Assembly: GCA_030747885.1 (NCBI GenBank)
Contig: JASLJW010000084.1
Coordinates: 1 to 13,330, forward strand
Length of the DNA stretch: 13,330 bases
Reading direction: 5' to 3'
From: Candidatus Thalassarchaeaceae archaeon
GTDB lineage: Archaea; Thermoplasmatota; Poseidoniia; Poseidoniales; Thalassarchaeaceae
Shown: in pieces, positions 1 to 7,166 of the stretch
How the letters are laid out: each line of letters starts with the position of its first letter
Position numbering within the stretch: position 1 is the first letter of the stretch
The notes under the pieces: generated by a model
Databases searched by the model: none
What the model saw: the letters and a program-made list of their open reading frames with translations, nothing else
What the model was told of the DNA's origin: nothing
Made by a program: the position numbers and the translations under genes

Positions 1-1
1 C

Positions 2-253
2 GTTGCTCCTGCTGCATCTCCCATTCCTCAAACTCATTCATCCATTTCCTCACAAAATCTCTCTCGTCCTCTGATGAGTTCTGAATTGCCTGATGCTATT
101 CCAGCCCCGTCCTCTAGCCCTATACAGTGGACGGATGAGCAACTGCTTTCAGCTGGATGGACTAGATTACAGATTGATTCAATGCGTTCTCTAGAGAAAG
201 AAACACAAAAAGATGCGAATCTAGAATCCGAAGAGTGGGATACCGGCTGGTAG
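2..253 (+). CDS. C-terminal end of an unrecognised protein (partial, 5' end outside window)
   Basis: An open frame runs from the left edge to a TAG at 251-253 and gives 83 residues. The first half is rich in Ser, Pro and Ala, as in a flexible linker. It is followed by WTDEQLLSAGWTRLQIDSM (about residues 43-61) and a charged tail that ends in EEWDTGW. The WTxEQL..GW pattern is familiar to me from proline-rich tails of Marine Group II archaeal proteins; this is memory, not a search. No catalytic domain is visible in this fragment, so the function of the full protein cannot be told. The stop lies 2 bases from the stop of panB, which converges on it. The reading frame is supported by the amino-acid composition and by the lack of any competing gene here. 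Confidence 0.6.
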   Translation, partial: VAPAASPIPQTHSSISSQNLSRPLMSSELPDAIPAPSSSPIQWTDEQLLSAGWTRLQIDSMRSLEKETQKDANLESEEWDTGW

Positions 254-255
254 AT

Positions 256-1074
256 TTACTCATATTGTTCGTCATTGTTCGGGAAATCGTTTGAACGCAC
301 ATCCGAAACATACTGTTCAACAGCGCCTCGAATATCGCTCTCAAGATTGAGATAACGTCTTAGGAATCGAGGACTGAAATCCATCGTAATACCCAACATG
401 TCGTGAAGGACAAGGACTTGACCATCAACTCCAGAACCAGCACCGATTCCAATTGTTGGTATTGAGATAGCCTCTGAGACCATTTTGGCTAATGGAGCAG
501 GTATTTTTTCAAGAACAATGGCAAAACATCCTGCCTTTTCCAGAAGTTTTGCATCTTCGATTAATTTGTCTGCTTCAGCATCTTCTCGAGCTCTAACAGT
601 GTAAGTTCCAAACTTGTAGATTGATTGGGGAGTTAGACCAAGATGACCCATTACTGGAATTCCAGCAGTGAGAATCCGCTCTATTGATTCAACAACCTCA
701 TTTCCTCCTTCAAGTTTCACAGAATGGGCACCACTTTCTTTCATAATTCGGATGGCAGACTCCAAAGCACGTTTTGAGTTTCCTTGGTATGTTCCAAATG
801 GCATATCAACCACAATTAGTGCACGATCAACTGCCTTGGAAACACACTGAGCATGGTAAATCATGTGCTCAAGAGTAATTGGAACTGTGGTATCATTCCC
901 TGCCATTACATTTGATGCCGAATCTCCGACAAGAATCACGTCCACTCCCCCCTGATCTACTAATCGTGCGAGTGAGTAGTCATATGCGGTCAGCATCGTG
1001 ATTTTTTCGCCGGCAATCTTCATTTCTTGAAGTGTGTTTGTGGTCACTTTGCGAGCCTTTCCTGCCACCGACAT
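256..1074 (-). CDS. panB: 3-methyl-2-oxobutanoate hydroxymethyltransferase (PanB)
   Basis: Transfers a hydroxymethyl group from 5,10-methylene-tetrahydrofolate to 2-oxoisovalerate to make ketopantoate, the first step toward pantothenate and coenzyme A; a cytosolic TIM-barrel enzyme. The 272 residues from this start fit the family (E. coli 264). Seen motifs: MLTAYDYSLA, LVGDSASN with metal ligand D51, VVDMPFG with D90, VKLEGG with E122, catalytic VLEKIP with E189, and TIGIGAGSGVDGQVLV. Relative to E. coli D45, D84, E114 and E181 the offsets are +6, +6, +8 and +8. I chose the ATG at 1074 because GGAGGG lies 6 bases upstream. A longer frame begins at 1131 and overlaps the permease stop as ATGA, but its extra 19 residues do not look like PanB. 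It follows the permease on the same strand and may be cotranscribed with it. Confidence 0.95.
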   Translation of the reverse strand: MSVAGKARKVTTNTLQEMKIAGEKITMLTAYDYSLARLVDQGGVDVILVGDSASNVMAGNDTTVPITLEHMIYHAQCVSKAVDRALIVVDMPFGTYQGNSKRALESAIRIMKESGAHSVKLEGGNEVVESIERILTAGIPVMGHLGLTPQSIYKFGTYTVRAREDAEADKLIEDAKLLEKAGCFAIVLEKIPAPLAKMVSEAISIPTIGIGAGSGVDGQVLVLHDMLGITMDFSPRFLRRYLNLESDIRGAVEQYVSDVRSNDFPNNDEQYE

Positions 1075-1080
1075 TGGGTT

Positions 1081-1086
1081 CCCTCC
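1081..1086 (-). promoter_or_regulatory. Shine-Dalgarno site deciding the panB start
   Basis: GGAGGG on the minus strand, followed by the 6-base spacer AACCCA and ATG at 1074. The same site and spacing occur before the dioxygenase beta and asparaginase-like genes, which supports the shorter PanB. Confidence 0.65.
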
Positions 1087-1127
1087 AAAGATGCGAATAC
1101 CTAGGTAGGTTTCAATCGCTCGGCTTC

Positions 1128-2798
1128 TCATTCTTCTTCCTTTGGAAGGTTTTCTAGGAGGTAAAGGAATTCATCGATGTCGATAACACCATCTTGATTA
1201 GAATCAGCATCATGGAACAAATCTCTGATACCTTCGTGGTCATCACCTAGCCAACCTATTACGCGCATTGCTGCATTAAACTCCTTGAGATTTAGGTGAT
1301 TGGTATTTTCTAAATCCGCAGCATGAAATGCAGTGACTGCCCTCATTAGTTCAGTTTTATTACCTCTAACTTTGTTAGAGAAAGATATCCAAGGAGTTTC
1401 GTTTTTTGTAGAATGATGGCGACCATATGTTGCATACAGGATTATACCTGCAATAATTGCAACACCTGCGCCAATGAATGCCTTTGTACCCATCAAAACA
1501 AGAAGTAAAATACTGGCTATAATGCCCCATATTTGGACGCCAGGCTCCATTTTTGAAATGTATTCTGGTTGATACCATGTATGCTCCTTTTGAACACGTC
1601 TTAGAACGATAACACACATATTTACAGCAATGAAAATCATGATTTTGAATCCGGATGCTAGTTTTGCTACATCGGCAACAGGTAGGAAAAGTATTGCTAG
1701 AGACATGATTATTCCAGTTACTATAATCGCGAACTGAGGTGTTTCAAATCGAGGATTGACATTTTCGAATGCAGGAGGCATCAACTTGTCTCGGCCCATT
1801 GCGAATGGGAATCGAGATGCTGCCATTACACCAGCCAAGGCCATACTACTCATTGTAATGACTGCGAAAAATGCTGCAATTAGCCCTAGACTTTCTCCAC
1901 CTAATTTGACTGCAAAAGCATGAATCGGAGCCTTGTTAGGGTAGGATGTGCCAACTCCTAACTCGGCTGGTTCCATTAATGCGAATAGGAAGTATGCCAT
2001 TAGGGCATAGAGTATTGTTGCGATAGTGAGAGTATAGATCATTCCCTTTGGAAGATTTTTACCCGGTTCCTTGATTTCTTCTGCTACTGCAGCTATTTTT
2101 GTAACTCCAGCATACGACACAAATACAAATGCAGCCGCAGTCCCAATTCCTGTTATTCCCTCTTTCGAAAATATTCCTTCTGTACCAGCGAAAGCTGCAG
2201 ATTCTATCGGGCGAGTCCATTGTATGTCGTCCGATAATGCTGCCAAAACACATAGAATCCCTAGGAAAAGTACTGAAGAGATGATTACTGGTTTTTGGAT
2301 TTTCTTGATTTTTCCTACTCCTAGAATATTAATCACTACGATGAATGCCAAGAGAATAATTGCCATAATATTCGAGGCAGTTTCACTAAATGTGATTCCA
2401 AGTGTTCCTTGAACTGCGTAAATATAGGCACTAAATCCGATAAGTGCAAATGCAGATTTAAGTAGAAATGATGCCCAAAGGCCAAGTCCCGCTATAGTTC
2501 CAAAAATTGGACCAAAAGTACGTTCGATGTAGATGTATGTGCCTCCAGAAGTAGGCATTGCAGTAGCAAGTTCTGCTTTCGAAATTGCTCCAGGAAGTAC
2601 AACCGCTGCTGATAACACGTATGCAATCCAAAGTCCCGCTCCATTTCCTCCTCCAGATAGGAGAACATCAGAAGCAAGAGCCGGCAGTACGAAAAGTCCA
2701 CTCCCTAACATGGCTGAAAGGGAGATTGTAATTACCGAATTAAGACCCAACCTTCGTTCCATATCTGTAGCAAAACGCTTGATACTTTCAACTGCCAT
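1128..2798 (-). CDS. APC-family amino acid permease with C-terminal EF-hand pair
   Basis: A 556-residue membrane protein. The N-terminal ~460 residues look like an amino acid-polyamine-organocation permease. The family helix-1 signature GSGLF is at residues 32-36, followed by PTSGGTYIYIERTFG near 85-98 and many hydrophobic segments consistent with about 12 helices. It should import amino acids or related amines; the substrate cannot be read from the sequence. The soluble tail (about 475-556) carries two EF-hand-like loops. One is degenerate (residues 495-506, DLENTNHLNLKE, Gly at position 6 replaced by Asn). The other is canonical (532-543, DSNQDGVIDIDE). A calcium-sensing tail on an APC permease is unusual. 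The gene begins 9 bases after the RidA gene, so uptake of the pathway substrate, a tryptophan-like compound or an aminoaromatic acid, is a fair inference. Confidence 0.9.
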   Translation of the reverse strand: MAVESIKRFATDMERRLGLNSVITISLSAMLGSGLFVLPALASDVLLSGGGNGAGLWIAYVLSAAVVLPGAISKAELATAMPTSGGTYIYIERTFGPIFGTIAGLGLWASFLLKSAFALIGFSAYIYAVQGTLGITFSETASNIMAIILLAFIVVINILGVGKIKKIQKPVIISSVLFLGILCVLAALSDDIQWTRPIESAAFAGTEGIFSKEGITGIGTAAAFVFVSYAGVTKIAAVAEEIKEPGKNLPKGMIYTLTIATILYALMAYFLFALMEPAELGVGTSYPNKAPIHAFAVKLGGESLGLIAAFFAVITMSSMALAGVMAASRFPFAMGRDKLMPPAFENVNPRFETPQFAIIVTGIIMSLAILFLPVADVAKLASGFKIMIFIAVNMCVIVLRRVQKEHTWYQPEYISKMEPGVQIWGIIASILLLVLMGTKAFIGAGVAIIAGIILYATYGRHHSTKNETPWISFSNKVRGNKTELMRAVTAFHAADLENTNHLNLKEFNAAMRVIGWLGDDHEGIRDLFHDADSNQDGVIDIDEFLYLLENLPKEEE

Positions 2799-2810
2799 AA
2801 TAGAACCTCA
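2799..2810 (-). promoter_or_regulatory. Stop codon fused to Shine-Dalgarno site (deaminase/permease junction)
   Basis: Reads TGAGGTTCTATT, then ATG at 2798. The TGA of the deaminase gene supplies the first bases of the TGAGG ribosome site for the permease. The same layout occurs at 10463-10474 and 11234-11245. Confidence 0.55.
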
Positions 2811-3236
2811 CATAAGTTTTGCAATTACTTTCAATTCAACTGCAATTGGTGTTGGTAGAGCGCTGATTGCTACAGTAGTACGAGTTGCTTGAATACTGGT
2901 GAAAAATTGTGCATAGACTTCGTTATACCCTTCAAAATCTCTCTCCATATCTATGAGGAATGAGGTTACATCTACAATATTTTCTAGTTTTGCTCCGCTT
3001 GATTCTAGAATTGCGGCTATGTTTCTGATACATGCTTCAGTTTGAGCTTTGATATCGTAATCCAGTGGTTGTCCATCCTCATCGTGAATGGGACCTCCTG
3101 GAATTTCATTTGTTATGGCTTGCCTTGGGCCCACACCACTTAGGAACAGAAAGTCACCCACTCTCCTAGCATGTGGGTATGCGCCTACTGCATTTGGTGC
3201 ATTATCGGACATTATTGGCCCATCATCAGAATTCAA
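2808..3236 (-). CDS. amnD: RidA-fold 2-aminomuconate deaminase
   Basis: Likely converts 2-aminomuconate to 4-oxalocrotonate (2-oxohex-3-enedioate) with release of ammonia. The 142 residues cover one RidA/YjgF domain. Features shared with AmnD/NbaF-type 2-aminomuconate deaminases are NAPNAVGAYPHARRVGDFLF (residues 12-31), LSG, DIKAQTEA, GYNEVYAQFF (103-112) and RTTVA with R119. The late LPTPIAVELKVIA contains E134. The Arg and Glu match the positions that bind the carboxylate and assist water attack in RidA enzymes. The listed start is a TTG that overlaps the stop of the alpha-subunit gene as TTGA, with AGGGG about 7 bases upstream. An ATG at 3212 (MSDNAPNAVG) is an equally good alternative. 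A general enamine/imine deaminase is the fallback reading, but the neighbouring aminophenol genes favour the specific role. Confidence 0.85.
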   Translation of the reverse strand: MNSDDGPIMSDNAPNAVGAYPHARRVGDFLFLSGVGPRQAITNEIPGGPIHDEDGQPLDYDIKAQTEACIRNIAAILESSGAKLENIVDVTSFLIDMERDFEGYNEVYAQFFTSIQATRTTVAISALPTPIAVELKVIAKLM

Positions 3237-4162
3237 TCTAACATCCCCTTGTCCAGAACATTTCGATCACCTTGATAATATTCAACATCATCTTCGTCAA
3301 ATTCTTTGTCTCCAACCGATCCACCTGCAGGTGTTAGAGTGATGACTGCGCCACCACTTCCATGTAGTGCTTCGTAGGCAAGAACGTCACCCTCGTAGTT
3401 GTTATGCTGCCCCATTGCTGCTGCCATGAACCAAGCTGGTTTGTATGCCACAACCTTTTGGACTCGGATCTGCCCGTGAATATCTCGACTTAATTGACTC
3501 AAATCTTCGAGTCTTCCATCGGAAAAGAATTCCAAGATTTTTCGATTCCAATCATCGTCCTTCTGTGAATGAACTCGATCATCAACAGGGTCAATATGTT
3601 CAGTAAACATTCGATTTGAGAGGCTGGAAACAACCACTACTACTGCCTTTTTCCCTTGGGATTGTAATGTGTCTCGAGCCGCTTTCCCTAACACAATTGT
3701 CTCAGATCTATTTGCGTACATGTTGCTGGAAAGAATAACTGCTGGGATTCTATTTTCTGGATTCAATAATCGTAGAGCGACGACAGAACCCGTATCGATT
3801 GGAAAACCATCGTATGCTACAGTTCTAGCCTCTAATCCCCTAGATTCAGCAGCGTCTTTCATTGAGTTAGCAAAGTCTACGTCAATGGTAAACTCATACG
3901 GCATACTACCAAGATAATGAAAATCATCATCTACGAGAGTCCACACTGGTTTTTCCAAAGCTTGTATTTGGTGTCCGACAATACTGGGCCAAGTCGTCGA
4001 ATATACTAAAATCAAATCGGCTTCACTTTCTTCGATTTTTTTTGCGCATTCCTCGAATGCTTTTCTTAAATTCCCATATCCTTCGTTGGCTTCAGGACAT
4101 AATAGCGGATGTGGGTGAGGGGGGCAATATATGCCTAAAACAATTTCATTTTCATCATCCAT
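3233..4162 (-). CDS. amnA: 2-aminophenol 1,6-dioxygenase, alpha subunit (LigB-like)
   Basis: The 309-residue partner of the catalytic beta subunit in the class III extradiol dioxygenase of the aminophenol type. Features that match AmnA-type alpha subunits are LVYSTTW (residues 52-58), VAYDGFPIDTGSV (115-127), HIDPVDDRVHSQKDDDWNRK (189-208) and the C-terminal HGSGGAVITL. The active site is gone, as expected for alpha. Thr57 stands where beta has an iron-binding His, Asn183 where beta has His203, and no Glu occurs near residue 236. The tail after residue 283 is strongly acidic. I chose ATG 4162 because TAGAGGTGA gives a clear ribosome site 10 bases from the beta stop. The longer frame from 4219 would overlap beta by 47 bases and adds residues unlike the family. 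The order beta-alpha matches known amnBA clusters. Confidence 0.86.
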   Translation of the reverse strand: MDDENEIVLGIYCPPHPHPLLCPEANEGYGNLRKAFEECAKKIEESEADLILVYSTTWPSIVGHQIQALEKPVWTLVDDDFHYLGSMPYEFTIDVDFANSMKDAAESRGLEARTVAYDGFPIDTGSVVALRLLNPENRIPAVILSSNMYANRSETIVLGKAARDTLQSQGKKAVVVVVSSLSNRMFTEHIDPVDDRVHSQKDDDWNRKILEFFSDGRLEDLSQLSRDIHGQIRVQKVVAYKPAWFMAAAMGQHNNYEGDVLAYEALHGSGGAVITLTPAGGSVGDKEFDEDDVEYYQGDRNVLDKGMLD

Positions 4163-4175
4163 GTGTTCACCTCTA
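4163..4175 (-). promoter_or_regulatory. Stop codon fused to Shine-Dalgarno site (beta/alpha junction)
   Basis: Reads TAGAGGTGAACAC, then ATG at 4162. GAGGTGA is a near-ideal archaeal ribosome site and begins inside the TAG stop of the beta gene. It decides the alpha start and suggests coupled synthesis of the two subunits. Confidence 0.65.
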
Positions 4176-5099
4176 GAGGACCAATTCTCTTGTTTGTTCA
4201 TTTGGATCCCATGATGCAACTAAATTACCAGTTCCAATTACAGATTGATAACCGTAAATTTCAGCAGGATATTCTGGATATCCTAGCGCAGACATCATCC
4301 ACGTAAAGGCGCCTGCATCAGTTTCTGCAATTGTCTGTTCAGTATATTCTGGCAGAATATCTACTACTTGTTTCATTTTTCCTTCTCTCATCATTTCGAT
4401 TAGTTTCATGTCCCAAACATAGTTGCTATGATTGTAAATATGTTCTCGACTCATATCTTCCGGTAATGGTGCTTCGGTTGTGAAATGCCGATGAGATAGA
4501 CTATGACTACTAACTAGGACAACTTTCTTTCCACTTTCTTCAATTGCCTTTCTACACGCTCTCCCCAATGCTGCAGACTGTTCGTTCATTACTTCTGCAG
4601 AGTAGTAGTGAGTGTTTCGATTGCTAGAGATGGTAACAATTGGTTTATCCCATGAGGGATTAAGCAAGTGACAACTTACAATTGTACCATAATCGACCCG
4701 AAAATCTGGATTCCTCATCATCTTAGTAATTATTCCCGAGGCAGCAGCTTCATCGTGCATTGCTTCAGCGAGTTCTACATCGACGGTTAGGTCGTAATTG
4801 AAACGGAATAAATTTGGAAATACTGGGTCGACCGATTTCGATTTGAAATGGGGGAGTCCTAGGAAATGTGTCCCAATGTACGTTTGCCAATGTGGGGTGA
4901 AAACAACCATTACGTCGTAATCTAAATTCTTTAATTTTCGAGCCAGACGTTGATACCCCCAACGAAGGGTTTCCCAACCTCCTTCAGCATATGCTTCGTT
5001 TTGTTCAGGGTTTTCAGCGTAAACGAGATGAGGTGGATGAGGTGCTAGAGCACCCAGTACAATTTCCCCGGCCATATTGCTCGGATTGGTTCCAAGCAC
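4173..5099 (-). CDS. amnB: 2-aminophenol 1,6-dioxygenase, catalytic beta subunit (LigB family)
   Basis: Opens the aromatic ring of 2-aminophenol (or a close relative) between C1 and C6 using Fe(II) and O2, giving 2-aminomuconate 6-semialdehyde. The 308 residues match AmnB closely: LAPHPPHLVYAENP (18-31), GGWETLRW, FTPHWQTYIG, KSVDPVFPNLFRF, KMMRNPDFRVDYGTI, SSHSLSHRHF, AETDAGAFTWM and the final IYGYQSVIGTGN. Iron ligands are H21, H70 and E259, and the acid-base His is H203. All four are exactly 8 higher than H13, H62, E251 and H195 as I remember them for the Comamonas CNB-1 enzyme. The start is GTG with GGAGGG 6 bases upstream; an ATG at 5075 would give identical numbering to CNB-1 but has no ribosome site. 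Protocatechuate or homoprotocatechuate cleavage is less likely given the alpha, deaminase and dehydrogenase genes beside it. Confidence 0.9.
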   Translation of the reverse strand: MLGTNPSNMAGEIVLGALAPHPPHLVYAENPEQNEAYAEGGWETLRWGYQRLARKLKNLDYDVMVVFTPHWQTYIGTHFLGLPHFKSKSVDPVFPNLFRFNYDLTVDVELAEAMHDEAAASGIITKMMRNPDFRVDYGTIVSCHLLNPSWDKPIVTISSNRNTHYYSAEVMNEQSAALGRACRKAIEESGKKVVLVSSHSLSHRHFTTEAPLPEDMSREHIYNHSNYVWDMKLIEMMREGKMKQVVDILPEYTEQTIAETDAGAFTWMMSALGYPEYPAEIYGYQSVIGTGNLVASWDPNEQTRELVL

Positions 5100-5105
5100 A
5101 TCAAT

Positions 5106-5111
5106 CCCTCC
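5106..5111 (-). promoter_or_regulatory. Shine-Dalgarno site deciding the GTG start of the dioxygenase beta gene
   Basis: GGAGGG followed by ATTGAT and GTG at 5099. The 68-base divergent gap (5100-5167) that holds it also contains CCAT-CTAA-ATGG (5110-5121), a short inverted repeat that could be an operator but is too small to call. No convincing TATA box is visible on either strand. Confidence 0.55.
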
Positions 5112-5167
5112 ATCTAAATGGTACTAGAATAGGCAGGATTGAATGCTTTGGATGTTAACCGAGAGGC

Positions 5168-5671
5168 ATGAGATGGGAGCGTCTGCCAATGGGCCTCGCC
5201 TTTGGTCCATTCATCATTTCAATGGCGATTTCTTGTTTGATAATGATTCTTGATTTCACGCCACCGTTTGAATTGAAAAAACCAGCCTTTACACTGTTTC
5301 TACTTACTCCAATAATGGTCTTTCTACCACTAATTCATCCTGATATAAATGGCCGTGGAATTGAGAGAATCATAGGTGGAATAGTTGGGTTACACATTGG
5401 ATTCTGGCCAATTGCTCTCGTTGCATTACTTTGGCCATTTGTCGTAGGAGTACTATGGTTAATTCAAACTGCTAGTATTTGGAGGTCCTCTTATCCTCCA
5501 TTCAGGATTGGTGTTTGGGCAGGGATGGGTGCAAGTACTGGTCTAGCTATGGGGAAAATCGGAGTTGAATTACTTGGTTCATCATTCCTCATTACACTCG
5601 GCTTATTCGCTATTTTATTTCCCGCATTACATTGGATGATGGGCAGACTTCCTTCGGATGAAGAGGAATAA
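5168..5671 (+). CDS. Small polytopic membrane protein of unknown function
   Basis: I do not recognise a family. The 167 residues are mostly hydrophobic, with likely membrane segments near residues 9-30, 40-57, 68-88, 89-104, 113-130 and 138-158, and a short acidic tail SDEEE. Loops are short; ELKKPA (35-40) and HPDINGRGIERI (57-68) are the longest polar stretches. No signal cleavage site, enzyme motif or transporter signature is visible. The start is uncertain: ATG 5168 has GAGAGG too close in front, while ATG 5189 (residue 8) has GGGAG at a normal distance. It is the only plus-strand gene inside the minus-strand catabolic block. It diverges from the dioxygenase and converges on the dehydrogenase with one base between the stops, so a link to the pathway is not shown. 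Confidence 0.75.
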   Translation: MRWERLPMGLAFGPFIISMAISCLIMILDFTPPFELKKPAFTLFLLTPIMVFLPLIHPDINGRGIERIIGGIVGLHIGFWPIALVALLWPFVVGVLWLIQTASIWRSSYPPFRIGVWAGMGASTGLAMGKIGVELLGSSFLITLGLFAILFPALHWMMGRLPSDEEE

Positions 5672-5672
5672 C

Positions 5673-7166
5673 TCAATCATCCATTATGCAGATGTTTGTT
5701 GCCTCAGAATAGAACCCTAAACTCCACTTGCCGCCTTCTCTACCGATTCCACTATCTTTGACTCCCCCGAATGGCACTCGTAAATCTCTGTGAAGCCATG
5801 TATTAATCCAAACCATTCCAGTATCCATTTTTTTTGCAATCTTTTCTCCGCGCGTAGAATCATTGGTCCAAATGCTTCCGGCTAAACCATATCTGGTCCC
5901 GTTGGAGATTTGAATGGCTTCTTCGTCTGTAGTAAAGGGGTGTAAGGTGACCATTGGTCCGAAAATTTCCTCCATTGCACATCTGGATTCAGGTGACAGT
6001 CCATCTACTACAGTTGGAGAAATCCAGTTCCCTCCCTCAAATTCTGAGGATATACTAGGTACTCCCCCTCCAGTAAGAATAGTTCCACCTTCTTCAATAG
6101 CAAGATGGACATATGACTTTACTTTCTCTAAATGTTGAGGGCTGATGAGGGAACCAAGATCCGTTTCTGGATTTCTAGGATCACCAATTTGTAGGCGTTC
6201 TACTGCATCAACGAATTTTTGTTTAAACGACTCATAAATTGAATCATGTACCAGAATGCGGCTTCCACATAGGCATACCTGCCCTTGATTGAGGAAGGAT
6301 GCTCTGACGATGGCCTCCATGTGCCGATCAAGGTCACAATCATCGAGAATGATGGTTGCATTCTTCCCACCTAATTCTAAGCTCATTTTTTTGAATGATG
6401 TAGCAGCATCTTTTGCCACGATAGAACCGGTAGTTGTACCTCCCGTAAATGAGACAAATTGTACATCTGGATGTGAAACCAATGGCCCCCCTGCCTCTAC
6501 TCCTGTTCCGTGGATTAGATTCACCACTCCATCAGGTAGGCCAGCATCCTTGATTACTTTCATCATCAGATCCGCAGTCATGGGCGTTAATTCACTAGGT
6601 TTGCAAACCACTGTATTCCCCATCCCAATGGCAGGCGCAACCTTCCAGGAAAGTAGGTACAAAGGTAGATTCCATGGAGTGATTAGAGCCCCTACCCCTA
6701 CAGGTCGACGAAGCACACGATTCGTTGCATTTTTCATTCGAAACTCTTCATCTTCTAATTCTCTGATTTGTTTAGCATAGAATCTAAAATTAGCAACAGA
6801 ACGTTCAGCATCCACGGCTCTTGCGATTCTAATTGGTTTACCAGTATCCAAGGATTCTAGTGATGCAATTTCGTCAATTCTTTGTTCAAGAATATCTGCA
6901 ATCTTATCCAACCAACCCGCTCGTTCTTCTTTTGTTAGAGATGCCCATCCAGGCCCTGCCTCCTTTGCGCATTTTACTGCATTATCCACGTCATTTTGAT
7001 TAGACCTAGGGATTCGAGAAATCATTTCACCTGTAGATGGAGCATTATTGATGATCCAATCTCCTCCAGTCGCAAAGACTTCTTCCCCCCCAATGTGATT
7101 TGGTAAATCTAGCAACGGATCACATCCGTCCTTCGTTTCCATGGGGATTTGTTGGAGTTCCTTCAT
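5673..7166 (-). CDS. amnC: 2-aminomuconate 6-semialdehyde dehydrogenase (ALDH superfamily)
   Basis: An NAD+-dependent aldehyde dehydrogenase of 497 residues, full length for the superfamily. It likely oxidises 2-aminomuconate 6-semialdehyde, the dioxygenase product, before it cyclises to picolinate. Catalytic residues are N166 (ITPWNLPL), E264 (LELGGKNA) and C298 (NQGQVCLCGSRI). The cofactor segment is KPSELTP with SFTGGTTTG (239-247). The C-terminal WLHRDLRVPFGGVKDSGIG contains R463, which corresponds to an arginine that holds the substrate carboxylate in the Pseudomonas enzyme; the QVCLC and RDLR..FGG motifs are typical of the aminomuconate/hydroxymuconate semialdehyde group. Hydroxymuconate semialdehyde is the alternative substrate, but the neighbouring aminophenol genes argue against it. 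The start is uncertain: ATG 7166 or ATG 7142, neither with a clear ribosome site. Both overlap the end of the asparaginase-like gene. Confidence 0.88.
   Translation of the reverse strand: MKELQQIPMETKDGCDPLLDLPNHIGGEEVFATGGDWIINNAPSTGEMISRIPRSNQNDVDNAVKCAKEAGPGWASLTKEERAGWLDKIADILEQRIDEIASLESLDTGKPIRIARAVDAERSVANFRFYAKQIRELEDEEFRMKNATNRVLRRPVGVGALITPWNLPLYLLSWKVAPAIGMGNTVVCKPSELTPMTADLMMKVIKDAGLPDGVVNLIHGTGVEAGGPLVSHPDVQFVSFTGGTTTGSIVAKDAATSFKKMSLELGGKNATIILDDCDLDRHMEAIVRASFLNQGQVCLCGSRILVHDSIYESFKQKFVDAVERLQIGDPRNPETDLGSLISPQHLEKVKSYVHLAIEEGGTILTGGGVPSISSEFEGGNWISPTVVDGLSPESRCAMEEIFGPMVTLHPFTTDEEAIQISNGTRYGLAGSIWTNDSTRGEKIAKKMDTGMVWINTWLHRDLRVPFGGVKDSGIGREGGKWSLGFYSEATNICIMDD

Noticed and set aside
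240..260. Transcription terminator between the convergent genes at 253/256
   Set aside because: There are only 2 bases between the stops and no hairpin or T-run that stands out.
2071..2892. Plus-strand frames opposite the permease and deaminase genes
   Set aside because: They lie antisense to well-supported genes and show no domain or ribosome site; they are by-products of the coding bias on the other strand.
4163..4219. N-terminal extension of the dioxygenase alpha subunit from an upstream start at 4219
   Set aside because: It would overlap the beta gene by 47 bases and adds residues with no family resemblance, while GAGGTGA directly precedes the ATG at 4162.
5110..5121. CCAT-CTAA-ATGG inverted repeat as an operator
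   Set aside because: Four-base arms are expected by chance in this length of sequence, and no second copy is seen at the other divergent region.
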